Assembly: GCA_003342895.1 (NCBI GenBank)
Contig: PTFA01000050.1
Span: 4,941,723-5,005,722 of the forward strand
Source: Casuarius casuarius
Lineage: Eukaryota > Chordata > Aves > Casuariiformes > Casuariidae
Direction: 5' to 3'
DNA: 64,000 nucleotides
A model generated the notes under the pieces. It saw only the letters and a program-made list of their open reading frames with translations, did not search any database and was not told the DNA's origin. This document shows, in pieces, positions 1-10,255 of this stretch. The position numbers and the translations under genes were made by a program. Positions within the stretch are counted from its first letter, which is position 1, and every line of letters begins with the position of its first letter.

Positions 1-3000
1 GCAATGGAAATTGAGAAGAGTTTTCTTTCTGTGTTAGAAAACTTAGGATATGTATGAGCATATTACTTTGATTGGGGTTTTTTGTAGTTCTGGTGCTGTC
101 TATGCTGCAATAGTTGTCTTCAACGACACCCAAAATAGAGCAGTGATTGTAGTTCATGGCATAATTGGAAAATGTGGGGAACGCACCTGAACAGCAGGGA
201 GAAAAGGGATGTTGTCCTCCTCGTTCAGTACGGACAGTGACATTGGCTTCAGCTGTGGCATCTCCGCAGCCGTGAGATCTTCCTCTTGGCCGGTACATAC
301 GCAGGGTCTCATCGGGATTTTTCTCTGCTCTTGCAGATTTCTGTTTGTACCCTTCTATACTGCTGCTTTCTCCTGAGCCACTTAAAGGCTATTATCATTG
401 CCAACTTTATGCACTAGAGTTGCAAACCCTTGTTATGCCGTTTCCTTCCTCCCCAGTAAGACATCCGAATGTGTCCTAGCACGTGGGCTAATAGCGGAGT
501 TTGCCTGGCACTGGCACGTGGCCCGAGTTTGGACGACAGCGCATTTTTCAGGCCGCGAGCTTCTCCGCTCTGGAATTATTGTCCTGGGGGTTATGGTGCA
601 GGAGCAAATGGAAGGCTTGGCCTTATTACCTGTGCGGTCAGCAGCTGGAACGTTACTTTTAGGAAATTTTACTTTCCTTTATTATTGCATTTCTTCACAG
701 TTTCTCCTGACCTTTGACTGGAAGTTGTATATTGAGCCCTTTAATACTACAAAATCCATGGTGAAAGTACCACAGAGCTTGTAGAAGGACGAATGCACTG
801 ACACCGCTAATTCTGTGGTATTGTAGAGCTCAATCCTTAAATTTTCCTGAATTTCAACACTTGAAAAAAATAAAATAGATGAATCTTTGAATTCCTTTAT
901 GTTATAATAAATTTTTTTGCTTTACTTGAAAGGGGACTAATTGTTAGGAGTTTTGTATAGTCTATGTCTCGGCAGTAAAGCAAGATTTTGTATCAGTTAA
1001 GCAACTGCTGAAACTCACGATGTGAAGAGCAGTATCACAGTAACTCCAGCGGCACGGATCCCCTGGCTGTGCTTTTTCGGGCTGTCCAGACCCGCAGCCC
1101 TATCCCTATGTGAAAGGCATGCTTTAGCGATTAACCGCGTGAGCTCTCTGGCAGTATCAGTGAGTCTCACCTAGTGCACGCCAGGATCTTGCTCTATGGC
1201 TCACAATTAGTTTTGTGCACTGAAATGGCTTAAGCAGATGCATTTATTTTTGTTGTAGTTTTATTGCCTCAAAATGTATTTTTTCAGGTGGTAAGGCAGA
1301 TTCTGTTGATCAATATAAGAATACTAAAATTCTGGTCTTTGAGTGTCCCTTGACGTTTTAGACCCAAATCTTGCAATGACACAGGCACAAATGAACAGAT
1401 GCATATCCCTTTTTAGGATCAGGGGCTTGGATATAAGTCTATTGTTACAGGGATGCTGAGAGCAAATCTGTTTAAGATATTTTTTATAAGGCCCAGTCCA
1501 TGTGAGCACCTTTAAGTACAATGGCATAGATACTGAAATAGTAACATTAAGTATGTTTATGATGGTGACTTTCAGAGTTTTGGTTCCCCAGAATATAATT
1601 TTAAAGTGTTTGCAAATGATTATAATTTCAAAATGATTACAACTGCTGCTTTTAAATTAAAAAAAAAAAAAAGGATCAAACTTTGAGCAGACATTTCTGA
1701 ACCAAACTACCACAATGTCAGCCCTTAACTAAATACCTGTTAAATATGAGAATATTCACTGCCTGCAGTGGGTCCCCTTTCTTGACACCAAACTTAAAGG
1801 GAAGGGAGGAAACTGGAGAGTTGTACCTGGGAGAACTGCGGATCTCTTGTGCCTATTCTTGGAATCTGATTTCCAGAGACACCTGGCAAATAAATGGAAC
1901 TTACAGCATCTTAAAAAACTGTGGTAGGAACAGCAAAAGTGGCTTAAAATTTCCATTAGTATCGTAAGTTGCGATTCTAATCAGATTCATTTATACTTTT
2001 TTGAAATGGACTAAATTGAGTGATAGGCATAGCACATCAATGCAATTACGAATGCAGCACAGGTAGAAGAAATGCACTTTCACATCACTATTTAGAAAAC
2101 AATGCAGCTTCTCTTCAATCTGTGGACTCTTGGGTGATTGTCAAGGATGTCAGGAAGCACCCAAAACTAAACCCAGTTGTGATTTAGTCCCATAGTGGTC
2201 TGTAAGTGAAGGATGATGCATCTCCTTGCATACAATGGGCCACTTGCATCTTCCCAGCTGTGTGCTTTGTGCACTAAGGAGTAGTATTACCTTGTTTTTA
2301 CAGATTCTTAGGATTGTTTTAAAAATCTGAGTGTTGAGCCCCAAGTCCATTATTTTGCCTTGGTGATTTTTTTCTGCAAGCATCCCATGCAAGTAGTTCT
2401 ATGCACGTAACAAGGGCCCCTGAAGGCCAGCTGGGGCATAGCTGTTCTGGATTTCCCTGTGTTCACTTCTAAACTCAGAAACTGAGCTGGCCCCTCCTTG
2501 CTTTACAGGAGGCGTATTTACTGTTAGAGCAGTTACTTAGTGGTAACGTAAGCAGAGATCCCAAGTAATGACCTGTGAGCTAATGAGACATTTTTAGGAT
2601 GAGGTAAGACTAGCCATATGAGAGCTAATGAGCAACAGACCATTGCTACTTAAGGGGTTAGTAGGCTTCTTTTCGTTGAAATACAGAACTTGAGGACAGA
2701 TCCATCCTCTCCGTGAATACCAATTACTTAGATACGTTTGCAAACTTCTCTTTCAGTACTAGTTCAGTGTGATTCATTGTACACCTCCCACCCCCGAGAA
2801 TGCTTTTGTGGACTAGTGGACTAAAGTAAAGGCCAAATTTATGAGATGTGAGATGCATACCTAAGAACTTCTGCAATAGTCATTTATTGTCTTTTTTCCA
2901 CCACTTGAATTGGCTGACAATAGGTAAGCTACAGTCATCAATATTCTGATTAATCTATTTAAAACTTCAGCTTTAACCTAGCTGTCATCAGAGCTTTACA

Positions 3001-4097
3001 CTGGGTATAAGGCAAGACATCCCAGCCCCAGGGAATTCTGAGGGTCATATTTTCTGTTTTGCAACTGACAAGAGCACACAATGCAGCCGAAGACAAAAGC
3101 ATTTGTGGAATAGCAGTAAAGGACAGGTAAACAAGAAGTAGAGAGTAAGTTTGTTTTGTTTTTTTTCCTGGAAACAACAAACCTTATTTCTCCACCTGTT
3201 CTGTGGCTGCTCAATTGCTAGCTTTGCTTTGTATTGGCAGGACCGATGCTGGTTAAAAACTTACTGGTTTCGGGCTGCATTTGTCCTCCTTGCCTTCAGA
3301 CAGTATCAAGATAAAAGAAGTTTCAAAGTTTGGGCCTTTACTGAGCTTAATCTATAGGCAATATGAAATAATAATTTTTGCACAAGTGTTTGAGTCTTAA
3401 AATCTGTCTTAGGACACCTTAACCTTTGCTATGTTTAATGTTACAGATTAGTTCAGACAGTGTATTTTTCCACAGTGTGGAAAACTTGGACTTTCCTTTT
3501 TATTTCATTCTCAGCCTATTTCTTCTGGAAAAGTGTCACAAGTTTTCCATGGTATCCTAAGAACCTGATCTAATGATTAGATAGGTACAAGATCAAGCCT
3601 TACCTAGAACCAAAAGAATTATTTTAGAATTCTAACATTGACTCATTTATTCTTTGTCCACATCATCATAAAATTACATTGCCAACCTGGCAGCTAAACA
3701 ATTATAAGCTGCCTTTAAACAATGTAAAAGAATGTTCTTTTCCCAGTAGCTTTTCATTTACGATTCTCTTCACTCTGTTTGGAAATACAAAAAGACTAGA
3801 AGAAAAATCTAATCTAATAGGACTGTAAGTGGAAACTGACCCCAACCACTGCTAGAAGCTCTCAGCAACATCTTTCAAAAGACATATCTTCCCATAGTGC
3901 AGTAAAAGTTAAAAATAATGAAAACATGTGGTACGAAATTGGTACCATATTTTAGCATCTGTCTTGAATTAGCATCCCTTCAGGAGGGCTCCGTGGACAC
4001 ACTTTTGGTATGCTGTGGAATCTCTTGGGACCAGACACTTCCATTCCACAAATACACTTCATTGTAAGTCGGAACAAGTGTTCACTCACCTCAAGTT
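1..4097. other. Flank downstream of UQCRFS1, no recognisable gene
   Basis: The sequence is AT-rich and non-coding in appearance. It includes an A-run at 1659-1672. Positions 398-784 are open on the plus strand (128 codons from a TTG; a second overlapping frame is open at 469-717). The beginning of this stretch, roughly 440-600, is richer in CpG than its surroundings and follows a good acceptor-like tract ending CCTCCCCAG at 454. The translation matches nothing I know. No transfer RNA, ribosomal RNA or transposon signature was seen. Confidence 0.5.
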
Positions 4098-4103
4098 TTT
4101 ATT
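4098..4103 (-). terminator. UQCRFS1: Poly(A) signal AATAAA of UQCRFS1
   Basis: The plus strand reads TTTATT, so the gene strand reads AATAAA, 179 bases downstream of the stop codon. A GT-rich stretch (GTGAGTGAACACTTGTTCC on the gene strand) follows where a downstream element is expected. It is the first perfect hexamer after the stop codon. Confidence 0.75.
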
Positions 4104-4235
4104 AAAATTGAACACAAGGAAATATTCAAACATACTTTTGGTTGAGAATCCAGAAACCTAACATGGTTTTAGAATCATCTGGTTTTACAGCATTCCAGAA
4201 TCTCAGTTACCCTTTTGCAGTGTACATTCACCAGA

Positions 4236-4269
4236 ACATGAGCACGTGAGCAACATGAGAACGTGAGCA
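4236..4269 (-). repeat. 17-bp tandem repeat, two copies, in the UQCRFS1 3' UTR
   Basis: Plus-strand copies are 4236-4252 (ACATGAGCACGTGAGCA) and 4253-4269 (ACATGAGAACGTGAGCA), with one mismatch. The repeat starts 12 bases after the stop codon. The upstream (4236) copy contains a CACGTG palindrome. Confidence 0.9.
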
Positions 4270-4281
4270 AGCATCTTGTTT

Positions 4282-7200
4282 TCAGCCAACAATCACTAAA
4301 TCATCACTAACAAACTGGTAAGTCGGAACCTCAAGGTTATACGGAGCAGGGCCTTTTCTGATTCTGCCAGATGCATCATAATGTGACCCATGGCAAGGGC
4401 AGTAATAACCACCAAAATCTCCAGAATTAGCAATGGGTACACAACCAAGATGAGTGCAGACACCTACTAATATAACCCATTCTGGTTTCTTTACTCTGTC
4501 TAAATCATGCTGTGGATCCCTCAGTTTAGACACATCAACTTCAGCTTCCTGATTAATCTCTGCCTGGGTTCTGTGACGCACAAAAAGAGGTTTCCCTCTC
4601 CACTTGAAAGCCATGTTCTTGCCTTCTGGAATGTCAGATAACTTGATCTCAATCTTTGACAATGCTAGCACATCAGCAGATGCACTGAGGCTGGAAACAA
4701 ACTCAGTGACAGCATTCTTAGCAGCATATGCAGAAGCCACACACGCCGTTGCAGTCACCAGGTAGGAAAACCCTTTTCTAGCTTCACTGCTGCTTTGAGA
4801 AGATTTGGTGGCATCTAACACGTCTTGACGACGATAGGCAGAGAAGTCGGGTACCGCGACATCGTTATGGACGTAACGAACACTGGCAGGTGCTGCAAGA
4901 AAAAGTATATGAAATGAAAACACTTCCAGTTAAAATATGTAATAAGGTATTTTGTTACAGTTACTAGTTGCATTTTTGGGATGATGGGAAAGTTATTTCA
5001 AAGTTTTAGTAGCATTCCTCTACTTCCATTTCAATTTTATGTTGTAAAAAACTGGTTTCAAGATGGTATTTTTGGTAGATGAACAGATTTGTGAATGATT
5101 TCACCTTTCCTTTGAAAATTGTACAAAGCCTGATAAGGGTGCAGAAGTATTTGTAAGAAGTTCTGGGTTTAAAGTGATCTGTTTTTCTGGCAGAATTCAG
5201 GAAGAACTGCTGCAGAATATCGCGCTAGCTGAGAACAGAAATATACTAGCAGAGAAGAGACAAGCATGTTTTCTGTTAAAAAATTTCCCTGACAAATTGC
5301 AACAAAGAAATTTTATTTAGTAAGTTTGCAGATCCATAGCATAATGCTTATTTTGTGCTTTACTTTGACTTAAGTAACTTTTATGTTTTCATAAGCTTAA
5401 GCATATGGTTAAGCACTTTTAAGGTTAAAAATGGAAGATTGGAAGTCTCCCTCTGTAGGGGGAGAAACTCTTTTCAAAGGTAATTGATCTGGTAAATCAT
5501 TTTTAAACCATTCATACTATCCAGTCTTCTATTTGCTAGGCTCACTTCACATAGAAGGATTTAGAATAAAGTGAGTAGCTATTCAGTTCCCAAACTTTGT
5601 AAGTAGGATTCCCATTTCAAACCAGTGTGCTAAACTGAGATGCGACTACTAAATTAGAGGTCAGGTCTGCCATTAGTTTCTTTGGTAAAAGACGGCTACT
5701 TCCATTAACAAAACCCTATGTATCAAACTAAAGAACACACTAAAGACTGAACATACTCTTAGCCAAAATGTCGGCTGTTAATTGAAAAGAACTATTCAGT
5801 CTTAATTTTTTAAGCAGCTGACACAAGGTAACAGAGGTTAATAAAAAGTATTCTTTTGAAGTACTTGAAAGAATTGGCAGGGATTCATATACAATCTGAT
5901 AGAGGAAATAAATGCATTTATTTAAAAGTAACTCAGAAAAGAGAAGTCATTTTCCCTAGAATTTTAATTGCAGAGATATTAAACTGAATTTGAAAATTCT
6001 AACCATAACTTATTTTAGTATCAAGAGTTAAAAAGAGAGTATTTCACATTCAGGAACAAGCTAATAAGCGTCACAAATTATAGTTTTTAAAGTTCTTTAT
6101 ATTATACTCAATGAAATGCATAATTTGTGTTAACTGAAGCTAAGAATAAGGCTAAGCGTCAGCTGCATCAAATAATACAAATTTGTAGAATTTTCACCTG
6201 AAAATATTCTTCACAGTTGAGGGTCAGGTGAAATATGTAGCTGTAATCGCATCTTGCACAAGGAACTGCAGTCTCCAAGACTTAGGTGAATATCCCATTT
6301 AACAGCATGAAGCAAACTATTACTACATGCCTAGCAACAGCTGAAAAGGAAGCTTTCTATCACTTAAGTGGAAACTGATTTCTTCTTAAATGTGGCAATA
6401 TGCAAAACTTCATTGATTTCAATGTGCCTTTTTTTTTTTCCTTTTTTAATTCTAATTTGGAAGCCTACAACTATATTACAGACTTCCATACGTGCCTCAA
6501 AAATCAGTGGTAACATCAGAGTTTTGGTCCCTTCCTGTGTTCCTGCAAAAAGGAGGAAGACATTTAACAGATAAAAAAGTAGTTTAAAATGTCAGACTAT
6601 TAATCAACTATTATATAAAATATATATTTTTTTAATTATCCTATTAGGACTTTGGAAGGACCACTGATGCATCATATCAAATAAAGAAAACTGGCCATCT
6701 ACTTCTATTAGGCTTTCATTATTTTATTAATTGAGTAAAGGATAACATTTTAAAATTTATATGAACAGGCACAAAAGATCCTTAATTCTGGGCAGTCAAG
6801 TAGCCCTCATGAAGTATTTCTAGTATCTCATACTAAGTCTGTTGCAAACTGCAGATCCCTTGTTCCTCCAAGAAGAGGGTTTTTTTTTTTTTTTTTGGCC
6901 TAGTATGTATCATCTTGCTCAGGCTGAGTGGTTCAGATTTGATGTCCTGTTATAAACAACAGGAATGCGGTCTGGATTCCGAAAGACTGCTGTTTTCATT
7001 TACAAGGGCAACATTATATCCCTTAACAGAGAAGGTACAAATAGTAATGTTGAAGTCTTGCATTAACTGGTGACTGTTAAATGCATCTTGAGGCAGCACA
7101 GATAAACCCAAGTCCTTATCACATTCATTGGTAAGTGCTTGTTATCCTGTTTACATGGTCAGCAAGCCACCTCCACTTTACATGAGCAAGGAAAAAGATG

Positions 7201-8162
7201 CAATTTCCAAGCAACAAAAAGCCATACATATGAAACAACACACCTAACAGCACAGTAAGAGTAAGGGCTAAACTGTATCTGTGTTTCATGGAGGCCAAGT
7301 GCCCTTCTTTGGCTGGAAATTAGGTTCTGCAAATCCAAGAACAAACATCAACAAGGACGAGTGACTTTACCTGGCTTACACTTTTCAGAACATAGCATGA
7401 ACCAGAGGAAAAAATACAGAAATTCCCGAACAGCAACGCTTTTGACATAGTTAAAGTCACTGTGAGAGCTACTTTTTCTGTGACAATCTATCACCCCATT
7501 GCTTCTCATTGCAAACCTTTGCTTTGATTTGCATCAGTTAAACTAACCTTGGATTAACCTTTAATTAATTAATCCTAAATTAACCACTTAAGTTAACCTT
7601 ATTGAACTATATAGTGCTTTCTTGTGTCTTCCTTTCCGTGACTGCAAAACAAAGATCCACCCGAGAGCCGTTAAAAAGAAGCAGGCTTTCCTCTGCTCTT
7701 AGCTCTGTGGTTACCAAACTGCGTTACCACGAAGGTGACAACGGGGAAGTAGGTCGCACACGGAGCACGTAAAACCGCGGCGGCGACAGCACAGCCTCTC
7801 CCCCCGGTCACCCACCTCCCCCGGCCTCCGCCGCCGCAGGGCTGGGCCTGCCTTCCCCCCGGCCCGGCCGCCGCTCGCCCCCCGGAGCCCCCTCCCGGCC
7901 CGGGGCCGCGCTCAGACCCGCCCCACCCCGCCCCGCGGGCCCGGCCCGCACCGTTGAGGCTGGCGCTGGCGACGAGGCCCCCCCGGGCCGACCGGCCGTT
8001 CAAGGACTCCCGGCACAGCAGAGGCCGCTTCGGGTCCAGCGACACTTTCTGGGCCCGCGGCGCCACGGCCGGCGCCAGCGGCTTGAGCGGGCCGGGCACG
8101 GCGTGCGCCGCGGCCGACAGGTAGGGCGCGAAGGGCCCGGAGCGCGCGGCGACGGACAACAT
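4282..8162 (-). CDS. UQCRFS1: Cytochrome b-c1 complex subunit Rieske, mitochondrial (two coding exons: 8162-7952 and 4892-4282)
   Basis: This is the iron-sulfur subunit of respiratory complex III. It carries electrons from ubiquinol to cytochrome c1 at the outer face of the inner mitochondrial membrane. Exon 1 codes 70 residues plus one base and exon 2 the rest, 273 residues in total (human has 274). Residues 1 to about 77 are the Arg/Ala-rich presequence, which in this family stays in the complex as a small extra subunit. The mature part starts near [11 protein letters not shown] membrane anchor lies at about 111-134, followed by a flexible hinge ([11 protein letters not shown]). The Rieske fold carries both cluster boxes: CTHLGC at 216-221 and CPCHGSH at 235-241. 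Ligands are Cys216, His218, Cys235 and His238; Cys221 and Cys237 form the disulfide. The C-terminus is DDLVIVG. No frame break or missing key residue is visible, so the gene appears functional. The start is the ATG inside a GCCGCCATG context; an in-frame upstream ATG would add 25 residues not seen in the family. Confidence 0.97.
4893..7951 (-). other. UQCRFS1: UQCRFS1 intron 1 (3,059 bp)
   Basis: On the gene strand the donor reads AACG|GTGCGG at 7952/7951. The acceptor is a pyrimidine-rich tract ending TTCTTGCAG at 4893. The split codon is G|CA (Ala71). Joining at these sites restores one frame matching the known protein across the junction (SLN-A-PASVRY). The first 200 bases of the intron belong to the CpG island; the rest is AT-rich. 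It contains a T17 run at 6880-6896 and a cluster of TTAACC-like motifs at 7535-7605. I see no other gene inside it. Confidence 0.93.
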
Positions 8163-8168
8163 GGCGGC
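8158..8168 (-). promoter_or_regulatory. UQCRFS1: Start-codon context GCCGCCATG overlapping a YY1-type motif
   Basis: On the gene strand the sequence is GCCGCCATGTT. It is a strong Kozak context and decides the start codon. Read on the other strand it is AACATGGCGGC, matching the YY1 consensus AAnATGGCGGC. YY1 sites that include the initiator ATG are known in many housekeeping promoters. Confidence 0.6.
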
Positions 8169-8241
8169 GGCTCCCGCTCCCGGCCGGTCACCGCGGCGAC
8201 CTTCCCGGCAGCGCTGCGCCCGCGCGTGACGCCGCACGCCG

Positions 8242-8249
8242 TGACGTCA
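8242..8249. promoter_or_regulatory. Palindromic CRE (TGACGTCA), predicted CREB/ATF site
   Basis: A perfect 8-bp CRE lies about 80 bp upstream of the UQCRFS1 start codon, inside the CpG island. CREB/ATF sites at this position are common in nuclear genes for mitochondrial proteins. Binding is inferred from the motif alone. Confidence 0.6.
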
Positions 8250-8298
8250 CGGCCCGCGCCGACCGTTGGGGGCGTTGCGGTTCGCGCCGCGGTGGCGT

Positions 8299-8304
8299 CA
8301 CGTG
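8299..8304. promoter_or_regulatory. E-box CACGTG within GTCACGTGA, predicted USF/MiT/Myc-type site
   Basis: The core CACGTG is preceded by GT and followed by A, giving GTCACGTGA, a strong bHLH-zip site. It lies about 140 bp upstream of the start codon in the CpG island. Which factor binds cannot be told from sequence. Confidence 0.5.
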
Positions 8305-8375
8305 AGGGCGCAGAGCGGGCGCCTGGGGTCCGCCTGAGACGAGCGCGGTGGGCGGGAAACACGGTTCTTAAATGA

Positions 8376-10208
8376 CGTTTTCAGGTTTTTTTGTTTGGAG
8401 GTAACGTTTTAGCCCCCCTCCTATTTACACTAAAAAAAAATATATATATAGCTCCAAGGGGGAGTTTTATTCACAACACCTTTATTTCCACATTTCCTGT
8501 GAGAAAGCGACTCCTTGCTCTAGGCTACTTGAGCGAGCTGGAAATGCCTGAGAGGAGAGAGGCTGATGCCAACTCCGTTAAACTGTTGTGTTTGCAGAAG
8601 GGATCTGATCTTGAAATAGTGATTTAGAAAGAAGGAAAAGAAATTCTGAAGTCCAGTTAACTCAAAATGAGATTGTGGAAATCATGAGGTTTAACATCAG
8701 AATGGTTAGTTTTGATAAAGTGTACCGAAAATGGAATATAACAGCATAGAAGGACTTAGCAACAAGTATCAAGCTTTTTATGGCTTTGATGTGCTGAGGT
8801 GGGAAGATAAGCCGCGAAAAAAACCATTTACAGCCTTTTCCCTTGACAAGATGGTATTTATTGTCTGTCACTTTGTCAGGAATTGGGAGAAGTGACTGAA
8901 TTGATTGGATTCCCAGCTCTGTTCTTAATCTTTGATCTGATCCCAAGCATTTTTTTTTTTTTTTTTAATCTCAGCGTACCTCTGTTTTTTTCTCCAGGGG
9001 CTTAGCTATATTACCTGTTTTATTATTAGAGGATGAAGAGGACTTTCAGTAACTGTATACGATGTCAGGTACAAGCGGGCCTGGATGTTTGCAGAGTTCT
9101 GGGCATTATCAGGAGATAAATTCTGCGTTGTCCTAGCCCAAATGCGTGACAGATTTTTTTTTTTTTCCCAGAAGTTACTCTCTGAAAATATTCTTGCTCA
9201 CTGTGTCCCAGGGATGGATTTTATCTCATGGTCCCCGTAAGAGCTCTGGGTCAGAATCTCTGGCTTCTCCTCTAGTGCAATTAGAGTAACTTAGAGGTGG
9301 TAATAGGGTCTTACTGTCTTCACCTGTTCCTGGCATATCTGGGACTGGCCAGGGGAAGTTTGTAGTTATGTTGTTAATAGTGCCAGTTCAAGATTGATAC
9401 TCCAAGGTTTTCTATTCACATGAAATGCTTTCAGGAAAGAGCATGGAGACATGCTAGTGCCTCCTCCACAGGCTACAGATTCATGAGCCCAAAACATCTT
9501 GGAAGATTTGACATGTTCTTCTCTCTGGTCACTCTCTTATGATACACAATATGGATGTGTGTGAATACTGTCCAGAAATACTACTTGAAAGAAGACTGAC
9601 ACTTCTGGCACAACAAATGCTTTTTTTTCCTCCTGCCCCCATTCTTTGTGCAGTGTGCAATTTTGCCTCATTTTATCTCCCTATTTCTTAGCTTATCTAT
9701 TTGATTTTTGTCCTTGTGTAGTCCTGCTCTATCAGCTACAAGGTGGGAAAAACTTACAGTTTTTCAGCTTGTCACAGGAAAGTTGTGAGTGAAAAATTTT
9801 ATGGCATGTTTGAAAAATGCAAAGCATGTTTCAAAATGTACTATTTACTTTTGAAATCACATTTCTGTGAGCAGACTCCAGTGTCCACAGCTTCAGTATT
9901 TGCCATTGCTCATCAGCAGCACATGCTGTCTGGAACTCAGACTTCTGTGGAAGTCCAGTAGTTCCCCAGAAACTCATTCTCACCCTCGGTGATTAGGAGA
10001 GTGAAGGAACACAGCAGCTTTAATTATTGCTAGAACTATATTTCTTCCATTCTCAGATCATAGTCTATCCCTGTAACTTGGGCTCAGATGCAAACACTTG
10101 GGTCTAATTCTCATCAATTATCAATTGCATCATCAATTTCACTCAGCTGTATAAATGTGTGAGCGTCGTCTTGTATTGTTGTGCCTTTTGATCTACACAG
10201 TTAGTTAC

Positions 10209-10210
<2 letters not shown>
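8376..10210. other. Intergenic, no recognisable gene
   Basis: Sequence becomes AT-rich immediately after the CpG island. It holds T-runs (8950-8966 and about 9153-9166) and a short AT dinucleotide run near 8440-8452. A good acceptor-like site before 9172 and a donor (GTAAGA) after 9236 enclose a 65-base open stretch. It is too short to mean anything alone. Confidence 0.5.
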
Positions 10211-10243
<33 letters not shown>

Positions 10244-10255
10244 ACACACACACAC
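10211..10255. repeat. Poly(C) tract of 33 bases followed by a (CA)n run
   Basis: An uninterrupted C33 at 10211-10243 is followed directly by about six CA units. Long pure C-runs are rare in vertebrate DNA. The exact length in an assembly is often unreliable. Confidence 0.95.

Larger units (their letters stand above)
4098..4281 (-). other. UQCRFS1: UQCRFS1 3' untranslated region
   Basis: The stretch between the stop codon and the first canonical poly(A) signal is about 180 bases. It begins with a 17-bp unit repeated twice (4236-4269). The true end of the transcript should lie 10-30 bases beyond the signal, near 4075-4088. This is inferred from the signal, not observed. Confidence 0.7.
7740..8370. 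promoter_or_regulatory. UQCRFS1: CpG island and promoter region of UQCRFS1
   Basis: This stretch is very GC-rich and dense in CpG, in sharp contrast to the AT-rich sequence on both sides. It covers the start of intron 1, exon 1 and the upstream promoter, as is usual for a housekeeping respiratory-chain gene. I see no TATA box at a sensible distance. Transcription probably starts at one or several sites between about 8170 and 8250. Such islands often fire in both directions, but I found no convincing plus-strand gene starting here. Confidence 0.85.

Noticed and set aside
8163..8237. N-terminal extension of UQCRFS1 from an in-frame upstream ATG
   Set aside because: It would add 25 Arg/Gly/Ala-rich residues before the conserved [11 protein letters not shown] start. 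The family starts at the downstream ATG, which has the strong Kozak context.
8000..8375. Open frames on both strands across the CpG island (for example 8000-8362 minus and 8103-8375 plus)
   Set aside because: GC-rich DNA has few stop codons. These frames are shadows of exon 1 and the promoter, and translate to Arg/Pro/Gly-rich sequence.
8371..9048. A divergent gene starting at the ATG at 8371 and spliced to 8998-9048
   Set aside because: Phases can be made to fit, but the peptides are short and the frame does not join the next open stretch (9172-9236) sensibly. No homology was seen.
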